Source of the DNA: CALJUZ01 sp003387805 | GTDB taxonomy: Bacteria; Bacillota; Limnochordia; Limnochordales; ZCTH02-B6 | NCBI GenBank assembly: GCA_937975235.1 | Contig: CALJUZ010000189.1 | Location: 1 to 10,782 of the forward strand | Direction: 5' to 3' | DNA: 10,782 nt | Shown here: positions 1 to 6,064 of the stretch, piece by piece | Position numbering within the stretch: the stretch's first letter is position 1 | Layout: each line of letters opens with the position of its first letter | Notes under the pieces: model-generated | Told to the model about the DNA's origin: nothing | What the model saw: the letters and a program-made list of their open reading frames with translations, nothing else | Databases searched by the model: none | Program-made: the position numbers and the translations under genes

Positions 1-175
1 AACGCCACTGCTTTGGCCGCCATCGCTGCGGCCAACACCTCTGCCGGCACCGACGCCGACGCCACTGCTTCGGCCGCCAGCGCCGTCGCCAACGTCGCCG
101 CCAAGACCGCTGCCGACACCGCCGCCGACACCGCCGTCGACGCCACTGCGTCTCACGCCGGCACCAACGCCAACG
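1..175. repeat. GCC/GAC/ACC-rich degenerate repeat tract
   Basis: This low-complexity tract is built from GCC, GCT, GAC, ACC and GTC triplets and keeps a 3-base phase. A block of about 21 bases at 1-21 recurs at 58-78 with two mismatches (offset 57, that is 19 triplets), and its core (GACGCCACTGC) recurs again at 139-149. Read on the plus strand it is an open Ala/Thr/Asp-rich frame with no stop until 291. Read on the minus strand, one frame is Gly/Val-rich. It lies directly downstream of the HAD phosphatase stop codon. It could be the C-terminal end of an Ala-rich repeat protein entering from the left, overlapping the HAD gene in antisense, or a non-coding spacer expanded by slippage. I favour the spacer because the frame continues through HAD antisense without any recognisable domain. 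Confidence 0.6.
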
Positions 176-934
176 CTACAAAATCCCTTCCTTGGCCAAG
201 TGCCGGTGCAGCGCCGGCAAATCGGGCCAGCGGGGTACGTCGGGCGCTTCGGCCTTCTCCAGCGGCGTGCCTTTCAGCCACGGACCGGTGAACGACGGTT
301 TCTCGGGCCCGACCAACGCCGCCTGCATGCCGGCCTTGACGGCGGCGCCGTCCATCAGCGCCTCGTCGCCTACCATGAGGCATTGTTCCGGCGGCACGCC
401 GATGCGCTCGGAAATTTCCAGGAAGTACTCGGGAAAAGGCTTGGAGCGGGTCATCTTGTCCGAAGAACTGACGAACGCAAAGGGCAGGTCAGCGACGCCG
501 GCCCAGCGCAGCCGCTCCCGGATGGCCGGCTCGGGGAAAAACGGGGCGGTGGCCACGACCACGGCCAGACCCCGCTCCAGGGCGGCCTCGATCAGCTCGC
601 GCCCGCCGGGCGACGGCCGCCCCCAATGCCCCAGGCGCGGGAAGACGCGGGCGTAAAAGTCTTCAAAGCGCTCCATCGCGTCGTCCGGCAACGGCACGGC
701 CTCCGAAAAGTCGTCCAGAAACGCCTGCAGCGTCGTACGTCCCGGCACGGAGTTGAAAATCATGGCGCTGGTCGACTGAAACAGCCGCCCCTTGAACACT
801 TCCGGGTCGATGGTGTCGGCGAAGTGTTCGGCCAGCCGCGTTACGTAGTCGCTCATGAAGCTGCGAAAGTCGATGTCCAAAAGGGTGCCGTCGAGATCCA
901 GCAAAATGGCCCTGACGGGCTGGGAAAGAGTCAT
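176..934 (-). CDS. HAD-superfamily hydrolase (phosphatase)
   Basis: A 252-residue haloacid-dehalogenase-fold hydrolase, expected to dephosphorylate a small cytosolic metabolite with Mg2+. Motif I is DLDGT at residues 13-17, with Asp13 as the likely nucleophile and Asp15 as the general acid. Motif II is the VVVATAP strand in mid-protein. The conserved Lys lies in SKPFPEYF, and motif III/IV is MVGDEALMDGAAVKAGM. The helical stretch between motifs I and II fits a C1 cap, as in phosphoglycolate-phosphatase relatives. The ATG at 934 is chosen because AAGGAGG sits 9 bases before it; the frame stays open far upstream, but that part is antisense-like and lacks a ribosome site. It is the last gene of the aroC-transporter run, 74 bases after the dppC-type gene. 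Its substrate is unknown. Link to the transported compound is inference. Confidence 0.88.
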   Translation of the reverse strand: MTLSQPVRAILLDLDGTLLDIDFRSFMSDYVTRLAEHFADTIDPEVFKGRLFQSTSAMIFNSVPGRTTLQAFLDDFSEAVPLPDDAMERFEDFYARVFPRLGHWGRPSPGGRELIEAALERGLAVVVATAPFFPEPAIRERLRWAGVADLPFAFVSSSDKMTRSKPFPEYFLEISERIGVPPEQCLMVGDEALMDGAAVKAGMQAALVGPEKPSFTGPWLKGTPLEKAEAPDVPRWPDLPALHRHLAKEGIL

Positions 935-943
935 GCCGCGCTT

Positions 944-950
944 CCTCCTT
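944..950 (-). promoter_or_regulatory. ribosome binding site of the HAD gene
   Basis: On the minus strand this reads AAGGAGG, a full match to the anti-Shine-Dalgarno, nine bases before ATG 934. It decides the start over the longer open frame and over an ATG ten codons upstream, which has no such site. Confidence 0.8.
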
Positions 951-1008
951 GCCGGTGGTGTCATCGTGTTCGGCGCCCGCAGCCGGGAAACCTTTGGCCG
1001 GCCGCGCC

Positions 1009-1905
1009 CTACCAGCCCCGCTGCATCGGATCCAGGCGGTCGCGCAGCCACTCGCCGATCATGTTGATGGCCAAAACCGTCACCATCAAGACGACGCCCG
1101 GCAGCACGCTGATCCACCAGGCCGTGTCGATGTAGCGGCGCCCTTCGGCGATCATGCCGCCCCACGTAGGCGCCGGCGGCGGCACGCCCAGCCCCAGGAA
1201 GTTGAGGGAGGCCTCGAACAAGATGATCTGCGGCACGAACAGCGTTACCGCGATGACAATCGACGGCGCCACGTTGGGCAGGATGTAGCGCAGCAAAATG
1301 CGCGTCCAGGAGCAGCCCACGGCCCGGGCCGCCTCGATGTAGGTCTGTTCCCGGATGGCCATGACCTCGCCCCGCACGATGCGGAAATAGTTCACCCACG
1401 ACCCGAGGCCCAGCACGAGCACGAGGTTGGTCCGCGACGGCCCCAGCGCGGCCACGAACGCCAAAATCAGCACGATGAACGGCAGCGTCTGCTGGATGTC
1501 CGCCAGCCGCCCCAGCACCGTGTCAACGGCGCCGCGGAAAAAGCCCGCCAAAAGGCCCAGCGTCACGCCCACCGCACCGCCCAGCAGCACCGCCAGGCCG
1601 CCGATTTGCAACGACACGCGGGCGCCGTGCACGATGCGGCTCCAAATATCCCGGCCCAAATGATCGGTGCCCAGCGGATACTGGGGCAGGCCGCCCTCCA
1701 TCCACGCCGGCGGCCGCAGCCGGTGGACGAGGTTTTGGCGCGCCGGGTCATGGGGGCTCAGACCGGGCGCAAATACGGCCATCAGCACCACGGCCAGCAG
1801 CAGGACGACGCCCGCCAGCAGCGGCAGCCGCCGGATGAACCTGCGCTTGTTCACTTCGTGCTGCAGCGTGCGGGCATCCGCGCCGTCACGGACTTCGGTC
1901 AACAT
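1009..1905 (-). CDS. DppC/OppC-type ABC transporter permease
   Basis: A 298-residue inner-membrane permease of the peptide/nickel/oligosaccharide (family 5-linked) ABC importers. The N-terminus is cytosolic and basic, followed by a first membrane helix at about residues 28-47. The family signature LGTDHLGRDIWSRIVHGARVSL is at about 78-99 (shown here only as a position guide: G79-T80-D81 and G84-R85-D86). Further hydrophobic helices follow. The EAA loop, which contacts the ATPase, is at about 191-212 (EAARAVG...LPN). Length and layout are normal for DppC. It pairs with the DppB-type gene just upstream: only 9 bases separate them, and the upstream stop codon TGA forms part of a TGAGG ribosome site, so translation is probably coupled. 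The substrate could be peptides, a sugar oligomer or a metal chelate; the permease alone does not decide. Confidence 0.93.
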   Translation of the reverse strand: MLTEVRDGADARTLQHEVNKRRFIRRLPLLAGVVLLLAVVLMAVFAPGLSPHDPARQNLVHRLRPPAWMEGGLPQYPLGTDHLGRDIWSRIVHGARVSLQIGGLAVLLGGAVGVTLGLLAGFFRGAVDTVLGRLADIQQTLPFIVLILAFVAALGPSRTNLVLVLGLGSWVNYFRIVRGEVMAIREQTYIEAARAVGCSWTRILLRYILPNVAPSIVIAVTLFVPQIILFEASLNFLGLGVPPPAPTWGGMIAEGRRYIDTAWWISVLPGVVLMVTVLAINMIGEWLRDRLDPMQRGW

Positions 1906-1914
1906 GGCGAGGCC

Positions 1915-2832
1915 TCATTCGTAGCGAATTCTCGGGTCAATCATCGTGTACACGATGTCCAGCAGCAGGTTCACGGTGACGATGAGCACCGCGGTCACCA
2001 TGACGAACGCCTGGATGACCGGCAGGTCCCGGTTGGTGATGGCCTGCACCGCCAGGCGCCCCATGCCCGGATAGGCGAAGACGACCTCCGCCACCACCGC
2101 GCCGCCCAAGAGGTAGCCGACCTGCAGCGCCATCATGGTGATGAAGGGGATCAGCGCGTTGCGCAGCGCGTGGCGGGCCACCACCACCGGCTTTGCCAGC
2201 CCTTTGGCGTACGCCGTGCGCACGTAGTCGCGCGACATCACTTCCACCAGGCCGGCCCGGAGCAGCCGGGTCATGCCCGCCGCGGGCGTGGAGGCGATGA
2301 CGACCGCAGGCAGCACCAGGTGCCGCCACCCGTCCGAGCCCGAGATGGGGAACCACTGCAGCCGCACGCTGAAGATGTAGATGAGCACGATGGCCAGCCA
2401 AAAGCCGGGAATGGTCTGCCCCAGCAGCGCGACAAGCCGCGCCAGATGATCGATCCAGCTGCCGCGCCGCGCCGCGGCCAAAATCCCCAGCGGCATCGAC
2501 ACGAGCACGGCCGCCAGCATGCCCGCGCCCGCGAGCTTCAGCGTGGCGGGCACCCGCTCCAGCACCATCGTCAGTGCGTTGTCCCGGGAGCGCAGGGAAA
2601 CGCCGAAGTCGCCCTGCACGGCCTTCCACAAAAACTCGGCGTACTGGACCAAGAGCGGCCGGTCGAAGCCCATCTGCCGCCGGAACGAGTCGATCTGCTC
2701 CGGAGGGGTGCCCAGCGGAAGCAGGGCCGCGGCGGGATCGCCCGTCAGGAACACCAGCGCGAAGGTCAAAAAGGACACGCCGAGCAAGACGAACACGTTG
2801 TACAGTCCTCGACGGACGAGAAATCCCCACAC
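1915..2832 (-). CDS. DppB/OppB-type ABC transporter permease
   Basis: A permease of the same importer, 305 residues from the GTG at 2832. It begins in the way typical of DppB, with a short basic stretch (FLVRRGL) leading into the first helix (about 11-29), then a periplasm-facing domain with GDPA and the RQMGFDRPLLVQY element, and five further hydrophobic helices. The EAA loop is at about 203-225 (TAYAKGL...HALRNALIP), and the C-terminus is the family-typical LDIVYTMIDPRIRYE. The frame stays open to a GTG at 2907, which would add 25 Pro/Lys/Ala/Arg-rich residues. I prefer 2832 because AAGGGAG lies 9 bases before it and the family normally starts there; 2907 has no ribosome site. It lies second in the transporter set, after a 261-base gap from the binding-protein gene. 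Confidence 0.92.
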   Translation of the reverse strand: MWGFLVRRGLYNVFVLLGVSFLTFALVFLTGDPAAALLPLGTPPEQIDSFRRQMGFDRPLLVQYAEFLWKAVQGDFGVSLRSRDNALTMVLERVPATLKLAGAGMLAAVLVSMPLGILAAARRGSWIDHLARLVALLGQTIPGFWLAIVLIYIFSVRLQWFPISGSDGWRHLVLPAVVIASTPAAGMTRLLRAGLVEVMSRDYVRTAYAKGLAKPVVVARHALRNALIPFITMMALQVGYLLGGAVVAEVVFAYPGMGRLAVQAITNRDLPVIQAFVMVTAVLIVTVNLLLDIVYTMIDPRIRYE

Positions 2833-2841
2833 GTCAGCCCG

Positions 2842-2848
2842 CTCCCTT
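2842..2848 (-). promoter_or_regulatory. ribosome binding site deciding the dppB-type start
   Basis: Minus-strand AAGGGAG, nine bases before GTG 2832. It is imperfect, but it is the only Shine-Dalgarno-like sequence near either candidate start. Confidence 0.5.
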
Positions 2849-2869
2849 GTCCGCTGCGCCCTTGCGCTT

Positions 2870-3068
2870 CGCGCCCCAGCCTCCGGCTTCGGCGCCGGCT
2901 TCGGCACCGGTTTTGCCGGCTGCTGTGGCGCAGGCTGCGGCGTTGGCTGCAGCGCCGTCCCGGACAGCGGCCCGGTGCCGGCCGGGACCTCCGCGGCCGC
3001 GCCCGCCGCGGCATCGGGCGCTGCGTCGGCCGTGACACCGGCCGCGAGCGCAGCGGTACCGGCTCTGG
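2870..3068. repeat. GGC/GCC-rich low-complexity spacer
   Basis: The gap between the binding-protein stop and the dppB-type start is filled with GCC/GGC-dominated, triplet-phased sequence. On the plus strand it reads as Gly/Phe/Cys- then Ala-rich, for example GFGAGFGTGF. On the minus strand the part nearest dppB reads as a Pro/Gln/Lys-rich frame (PAPQQPAKPVPKPAPKPEAG) continuous with the permease. I see no promoter or recognisable gene in it. Its vocabulary resembles the tract at 1-175 and the one coding the amidase N-terminus near 10240-10385. Confidence 0.5.
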
Positions 3069-3069
3069 A

Positions 3070-3096
3070 TGATTCTCCGCGGGTGCGGAGGAATCA
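3070..3096 (-). other. stem-loop at the stop codon of the binding-protein gene
   Basis: TGATTCTCCGC (3070-3080) pairs with GCGGAGGAATCA (3085-3096), giving 11 base pairs with one bulged G and a 4-base loop. The right arm includes the stop codon of the solute-binding-protein gene on the minus strand. No T-run follows on either strand, so it is not a classic intrinsic terminator. The position, between binding-protein and permease genes, matches stem-loops known in other ABC operons to protect the upstream mRNA from 3' exonucleases; this role here is inference. Confidence 0.6.
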
Positions 3097-4635
3097 TTCC
3101 ACGAACACGCCGGCGACGATGAGCCGCTCGGTCGGGTGGGGCCGCCAGTTGTTCACCCGCGGGCCGACGCCGTACAGGTCCGCGGCGCTCCACAAGTACA
3201 GCCCGGCCGGGTCGTCGCGCAGCACCTGCTGCAGCTCCTGCAAAACGGCCGCCCGGTCATCGGGGTCCAGCGTCACCGCGCTCCGCGCGATGAGCTCGTC
3301 GGCCCGGGCGTTGGCGTAGCGGCTCAGGAAGCCGTCGCTGCGCACCAGCATGTCGAGGTACGCCTGCGGATCGCCCGCCGCCCCCCAGCTGGCGGCGATG
3401 ATGTCGCCGGTGTCGCCCGTAGTCCAGTTGGTGTTGAACAGCGACGATTCCAGCGCGCGAATGCGGACCCGGACGCCGATGTCAGCCAAATACCCGGCGA
3501 TGACCTGGGCCTCGGTGGCCCGGTTGGCCGTGGTGTCCAGCACCAGCTCGAAGCCCTCGGGGTAGCCCGCCTCCGCCAGCAGCGCCCGGGCCCGGGCCGG
3601 ATCATAGGGGTACGGCGCGACGCCCGGGTCATAGCCCAGCGTCCGGGCCGTGAACGGGCCGGCGATGGGCAGCGCGTAGCCCCGGAACAAGAACTCGGTG
3701 ATGGTGCCCACGTCCATCGCGTAGTTCAAAGCCTGCCGCACCCGCACGTCGGCCAGCGGGCCGCCCCGGTCCGTCACGAACCAGCCGATGAAAAACCGCC
3801 CCGAGTCCGCCGGGACGACGCGGACGCCGCTGCCTTCCAAAGCCGGCGCCGCGTCCACGGGCACCCGCTCGATGAGGTCCACGCCGCCGGCCCGCAGCTC
3901 CGCCACCCGGGTGGAGTCTTCCGGCAGCGTGCGGAAGACGACCCGCTCCACGCCCGGCCCGCCTTTCACGCCGGCGGCGAAGTAGTCCGGATTGGCCTCC
4001 AGCAGAACGTAATCGTCCCGTACCCACTCAACAAACCGGAAGGGCCCCGTGCCCACCGGCCTGCGGGCGAACCCCGCGTCGCCCGCCTGGCGGATATAGT
4101 TCGGCGGCACCATGGCCAATTCCGTCAGCCGCCAGATGATGGAGGCGTCGACTCTGGACAAATGAATGCGCACCCGCAGAGGGTCCACGATTTCCACCGC
4201 GGCGATGCTCTCAAAGCGGGCCTTCAGCCCGGACTGCAGCCTTTCGTCCAGCACCCGCTCGATGGAAAACTGGACGGCGGCCGCGTCAAAGGGCTCGCCG
4301 TTGTGGAACGTGACGCCTTCCCGAAGCTTGAATTCGATGGTCGTGGCGTCCAGCACCGCCCAGGACTCGGCCAGGTGGGGGACCAGCGTGCCGTCCCAGC
4401 CCGCCATGACGAGGCTGTCGAACAGCGCCTCCATGACGGCGAAACCCGACGGGTGGTAGACGAAATACGGGTCCATGGACTCCGGGTCCGCCGCCAGCCC
4501 CACCATCAGCGTGCCGCTCGGAGCCCCCCCGCCGGCCGCGCCCGGCGCCGCTCCCGTCCACGGCGCGAAAAGCAGCGCGGCCGCGACCAGAAATGCGGTT
4601 GTTATCGCAAAGAGCCGCATCACGTTGCGGGTCAT
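3094..4635 (-). CDS. ABC transporter substrate-binding protein, family 5
   Basis: A 513-residue extracytoplasmic binding protein (SBP_bac_5, DppA/OppA type) that captures the substrate and delivers it to the two permeases downstream. The N-terminus is a Sec signal peptide: basic MTRNVMR, a hydrophobic core of about residues 7-26, then a small-residue cleavage region (TGAAPGAAGG). The mature part opens with LMVGLAADPESMDPYF, and the later VRQALNYAMD and YDPARARALLAEAGYPEGF segments are family hallmarks. No cysteine lies in the cleavage region, so it is not an obvious lipoprotein. The ATG at 4635 is chosen because AAAGGAGT lies 9 bases before it; a 24-codon upstream extension has no ribosome site and would bury the signal peptide. 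It follows aroC after 68 bases. The bound ligand cannot be told from sequence alone. Confidence 0.94.
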   Translation of the reverse strand: MTRNVMRLFAITTAFLVAAALLFAPWTGAAPGAAGGGAPSGTLMVGLAADPESMDPYFVYHPSGFAVMEALFDSLVMAGWDGTLVPHLAESWAVLDATTIEFKLREGVTFHNGEPFDAAAVQFSIERVLDERLQSGLKARFESIAAVEIVDPLRVRIHLSRVDASIIWRLTELAMVPPNYIRQAGDAGFARRPVGTGPFRFVEWVRDDYVLLEANPDYFAAGVKGGPGVERVVFRTLPEDSTRVAELRAGGVDLIERVPVDAAPALEGSGVRVVPADSGRFFIGWFVTDRGGPLADVRVRQALNYAMDVGTITEFLFRGYALPIAGPFTARTLGYDPGVAPYPYDPARARALLAEAGYPEGFELVLDTTANRATEAQVIAGYLADIGVRVRIRALESSLFNTNWTTGDTGDIIAASWGAAGDPQAYLDMLVRSDGFLSRYANARADELIARSAVTLDPDDRAAVLQELQQVLRDDPAGLYLWSAADLYGVGPRVNNWRPHPTERLIVAGVFVE

Positions 4636-4644
4636 GTGGAGTTC

Positions 4645-4652
4645 ACTCCTTT
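4645..4652 (-). promoter_or_regulatory. ribosome binding site of the binding-protein gene
   Basis: Minus-strand AAAGGAGT, nine bases before ATG 4635. It fixes the start at the signal peptide. Confidence 0.75.
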
Positions 4653-4662
4653 GGTGCCTTGC

Positions 4663-4682
4663 CGCCCGGCGGCCGCCGGGCG
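4663..4682. other. perfect 20-base palindrome between aroC and the binding-protein gene
   Basis: CGCCCGGCGGCCGCCGGGCG is its own reverse complement. As RNA it would form an 8-bp all-GC stem with a 4-base loop, just before the ribosome site of the binding-protein gene. There is no T-run, so termination would not be of the classic kind. It may act as an intercistronic processing or stabilising hairpin, or partly block transcription coming from aroC. Confidence 0.65.
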
Positions 4683-4703
4683 CGGACGCAGCGCCGACGC
4701 CCT

Positions 4704-5948
4704 TCACGCGTCGGCCGCCGGCTCAAACACGACGCCGCGCCGGGCCAGCTCGGACACGTACGCGTCGTAGCTGCGCCGCATTTCCGCCAGCGAGTCGCCG
4801 CCGAATTTTTCTATCATGGCCCGGGCCAGCTCGAAGGCCACTGCCGCTTCGGCCACCACCGCCGCCGCGGGCACCGCCGTCACGTCCGAGCGCTCGATGG
4901 CGCCTTCGGCCGGCTCCAGCGTCTCCATGTCGATGGAAGGCAGGGGGTCGTACAGCGTGGCCAGCGGCTTCATAGCCGCTCGCAGGACGATGGGCTGGCC
5001 GTTGGACATGCCCCCTTCGATGCCGCCGGCCCGGTTGGTGGGCCGGTACACCCGCCGGCGGGCCGCCTCGCCGTCCACCAGAATCGGGTCGTGGGCCTGC
5101 GAGCCGAAGCGGGCGCCGGCCTCAAACCCGATGCCGAATTCGACGGCCTTGACGGCCTGGATGCTCATGACGGCCGCGGCCAGCCGGGCGTCCAGCTTGC
5201 GGTCCCACTGCACGTGGCTGCCCAGGCCCGGCGGCACGCCCCAGGCCACCACTTCGAACACGCCGCCCAGCGTCTCGCCTTTCGCCTTGGCCTCGTCCAC
5301 CGCCGCCACCATGGCCGCCGAGGCTTCGGGGTCCAGACACCGCACCGGCGACTGGTCGGCCCGGTCCAGCGTTTCGGGCGCCGGCGGGGGCGCGTCCTTG
5401 TCCGAAGGAGCGGCCACCGGTCCCAGCCGCACCACGTGGGAGCCGATGCGGATGCCGAACTCCCCGAGCAGCGCCGCGGCCGCCGCGCCCACCGCCACCC
5501 GCATGGCGGTCTCCCGGGCGCTGGCCCGTTCCAGTACGTTGCGCGCGTCGGTAAAGTTGTACTTTAACGCACCGGGCCAGTCCGCGTGACCCGGGCGGGG
5601 CCGGGTCACCGGCCGCAGCCGCCAGTCCTTTTCGGCCGCGGCTTGAATTTCCTCGGGATCTTCAGGCGCTTCCACGGCCATGGCCCGCTGCCAGCGGGGC
5701 CAGTCGTTGTTGCGGATCATCAGCGCCACCGGCCCGCCCAACGTCCGGCCGTGCCGTACGCCCGACAAAATTTCCACTTCGTCGGATTCAATCTGCATGC
5801 GCCGGCCGCGCCCGTAGCCCAGCTGCCGCCGCCTGAGGTGCTGGTTGAGGTGGGCCGCGGACAGCTTCACGCCCGCGGGCATGCCCTCCAAAATGGCCGT
5901 CAAGGCCGGACCGTGGGACTCGCCCGCCGTCAAAAATCTCAGCGGCAC
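4704..5948 (-). CDS. aroC: chorismate synthase
   Basis: Last enzyme of the shikimate pathway: 5-enolpyruvylshikimate-3-phosphate to chorismate plus phosphate, needing reduced FMN, in the cytosol as a homotetramer. All family signatures are visible: GESHG at residues 9-13 (His12), the RRRQLGYGRGRRM nucleotide-binding stretch at about 39-51, RPGHAD at about 118-123 (His121), ARETAMRVAVGA, GVPPGLGSH, and NRAGGIEGGMSNG. Length is 414 residues, at the long end but in line with Bacillota enzymes, which carry an extra segment before the GGVFEVVAWG region. The start is a GTG with a G-rich ribosome site (AAAGGGGG, 8 bases away). It heads the leftward run of transporter and phosphatase genes and diverges from the SorC-type regulator. 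No other aro gene is nearby. Confidence 0.97.
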   Translation of the reverse strand: MPLRFLTAGESHGPALTAILEGMPAGVKLSAAHLNQHLRRRQLGYGRGRRMQIESDEVEILSGVRHGRTLGGPVALMIRNNDWPRWQRAMAVEAPEDPEEIQAAAEKDWRLRPVTRPRPGHADWPGALKYNFTDARNVLERASARETAMRVAVGAAAAALLGEFGIRIGSHVVRLGPVAAPSDKDAPPPAPETLDRADQSPVRCLDPEASAAMVAAVDEAKAKGETLGGVFEVVAWGVPPGLGSHVQWDRKLDARLAAAVMSIQAVKAVEFGIGFEAGARFGSQAHDPILVDGEAARRRVYRPTNRAGGIEGGMSNGQPIVLRAAMKPLATLYDPLPSIDMETLEPAEGAIERSDVTAVPAAAVVAEAAVAFELARAMIEKFGGDSLAEMRRSYDAYVSELARRGVVFEPAADA

Positions 5949-6064
5949 ACTGGATTCCCCCTTTTTGTCGGAAATGACTTGACCCCGTGCGTCAGGAATG
6001 AGAGGATTTTAGTTGAAAAAGTTATTGTTTCATTCAACTCGCGAGTGAGGTGCACGAGTACGCC
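5949..6064. promoter_or_regulatory. divergent promoter region with inverted repeat
   Basis: This is the short AT-richer spacer between aroC (leftward) and the SorC-type regulator (rightward). AGTTGAA at 6011-6017 is mirrored by TTCAACT at 6033-6039 with a 15-base interval, and GAAA/TTTC nests inside. On the minus strand TAAAAT (6006-6011) could be a -10 element, with TTGAAT (6032-6037) upstream but 20 bases away, which is long. On the plus strand TTGAAA (6013-6018) could be a -35 but no good -10 follows. An operator for the adjacent regulator controlling both directions is plausible; the repeat differs from the operators in front of the aldolase gene. Confidence 0.45.
6047..6052 (+). promoter_or_regulatory. 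ribosome binding site of the SorC-type regulator
   Basis: GAGGTG matches the anti-Shine-Dalgarno over six bases and sits 12 bases before ATG 6065. The alternative GTG start at 6050 lies inside this site and has no good site of its own, so the ATG is preferred. Confidence 0.45.

Noticed and set aside
1..175. CRISPR array or ordered tandem repeat
   Set aside because: Units are irregular, triplet-based and lack constant repeats with unique spacers.
935..1399. Longer N-terminus for the HAD protein
   Set aside because: The extra part overlaps the dppC-type gene, has no family similarity, and the ATG at 934 has a perfect ribosome site.
949..3072. Plus-strand 707-codon open frame, rich in His, Arg, Gln and Pro
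   Set aside because: It is exactly antisense to the two permease genes, has no ribosome site or domain, and its composition is what high-GC antisense frames give.
3070..3096. Intrinsic terminator after the binding-protein gene
   Set aside because: The stem is good, but no T-run follows on the transcribed strand and the permease genes downstream seem to lack their own promoter.
3136..4770. Plus-strand 544-codon open frame
   Set aside because: Antisense to the solute-binding-protein gene, which has a clear signal peptide, family motifs and ribosome site.
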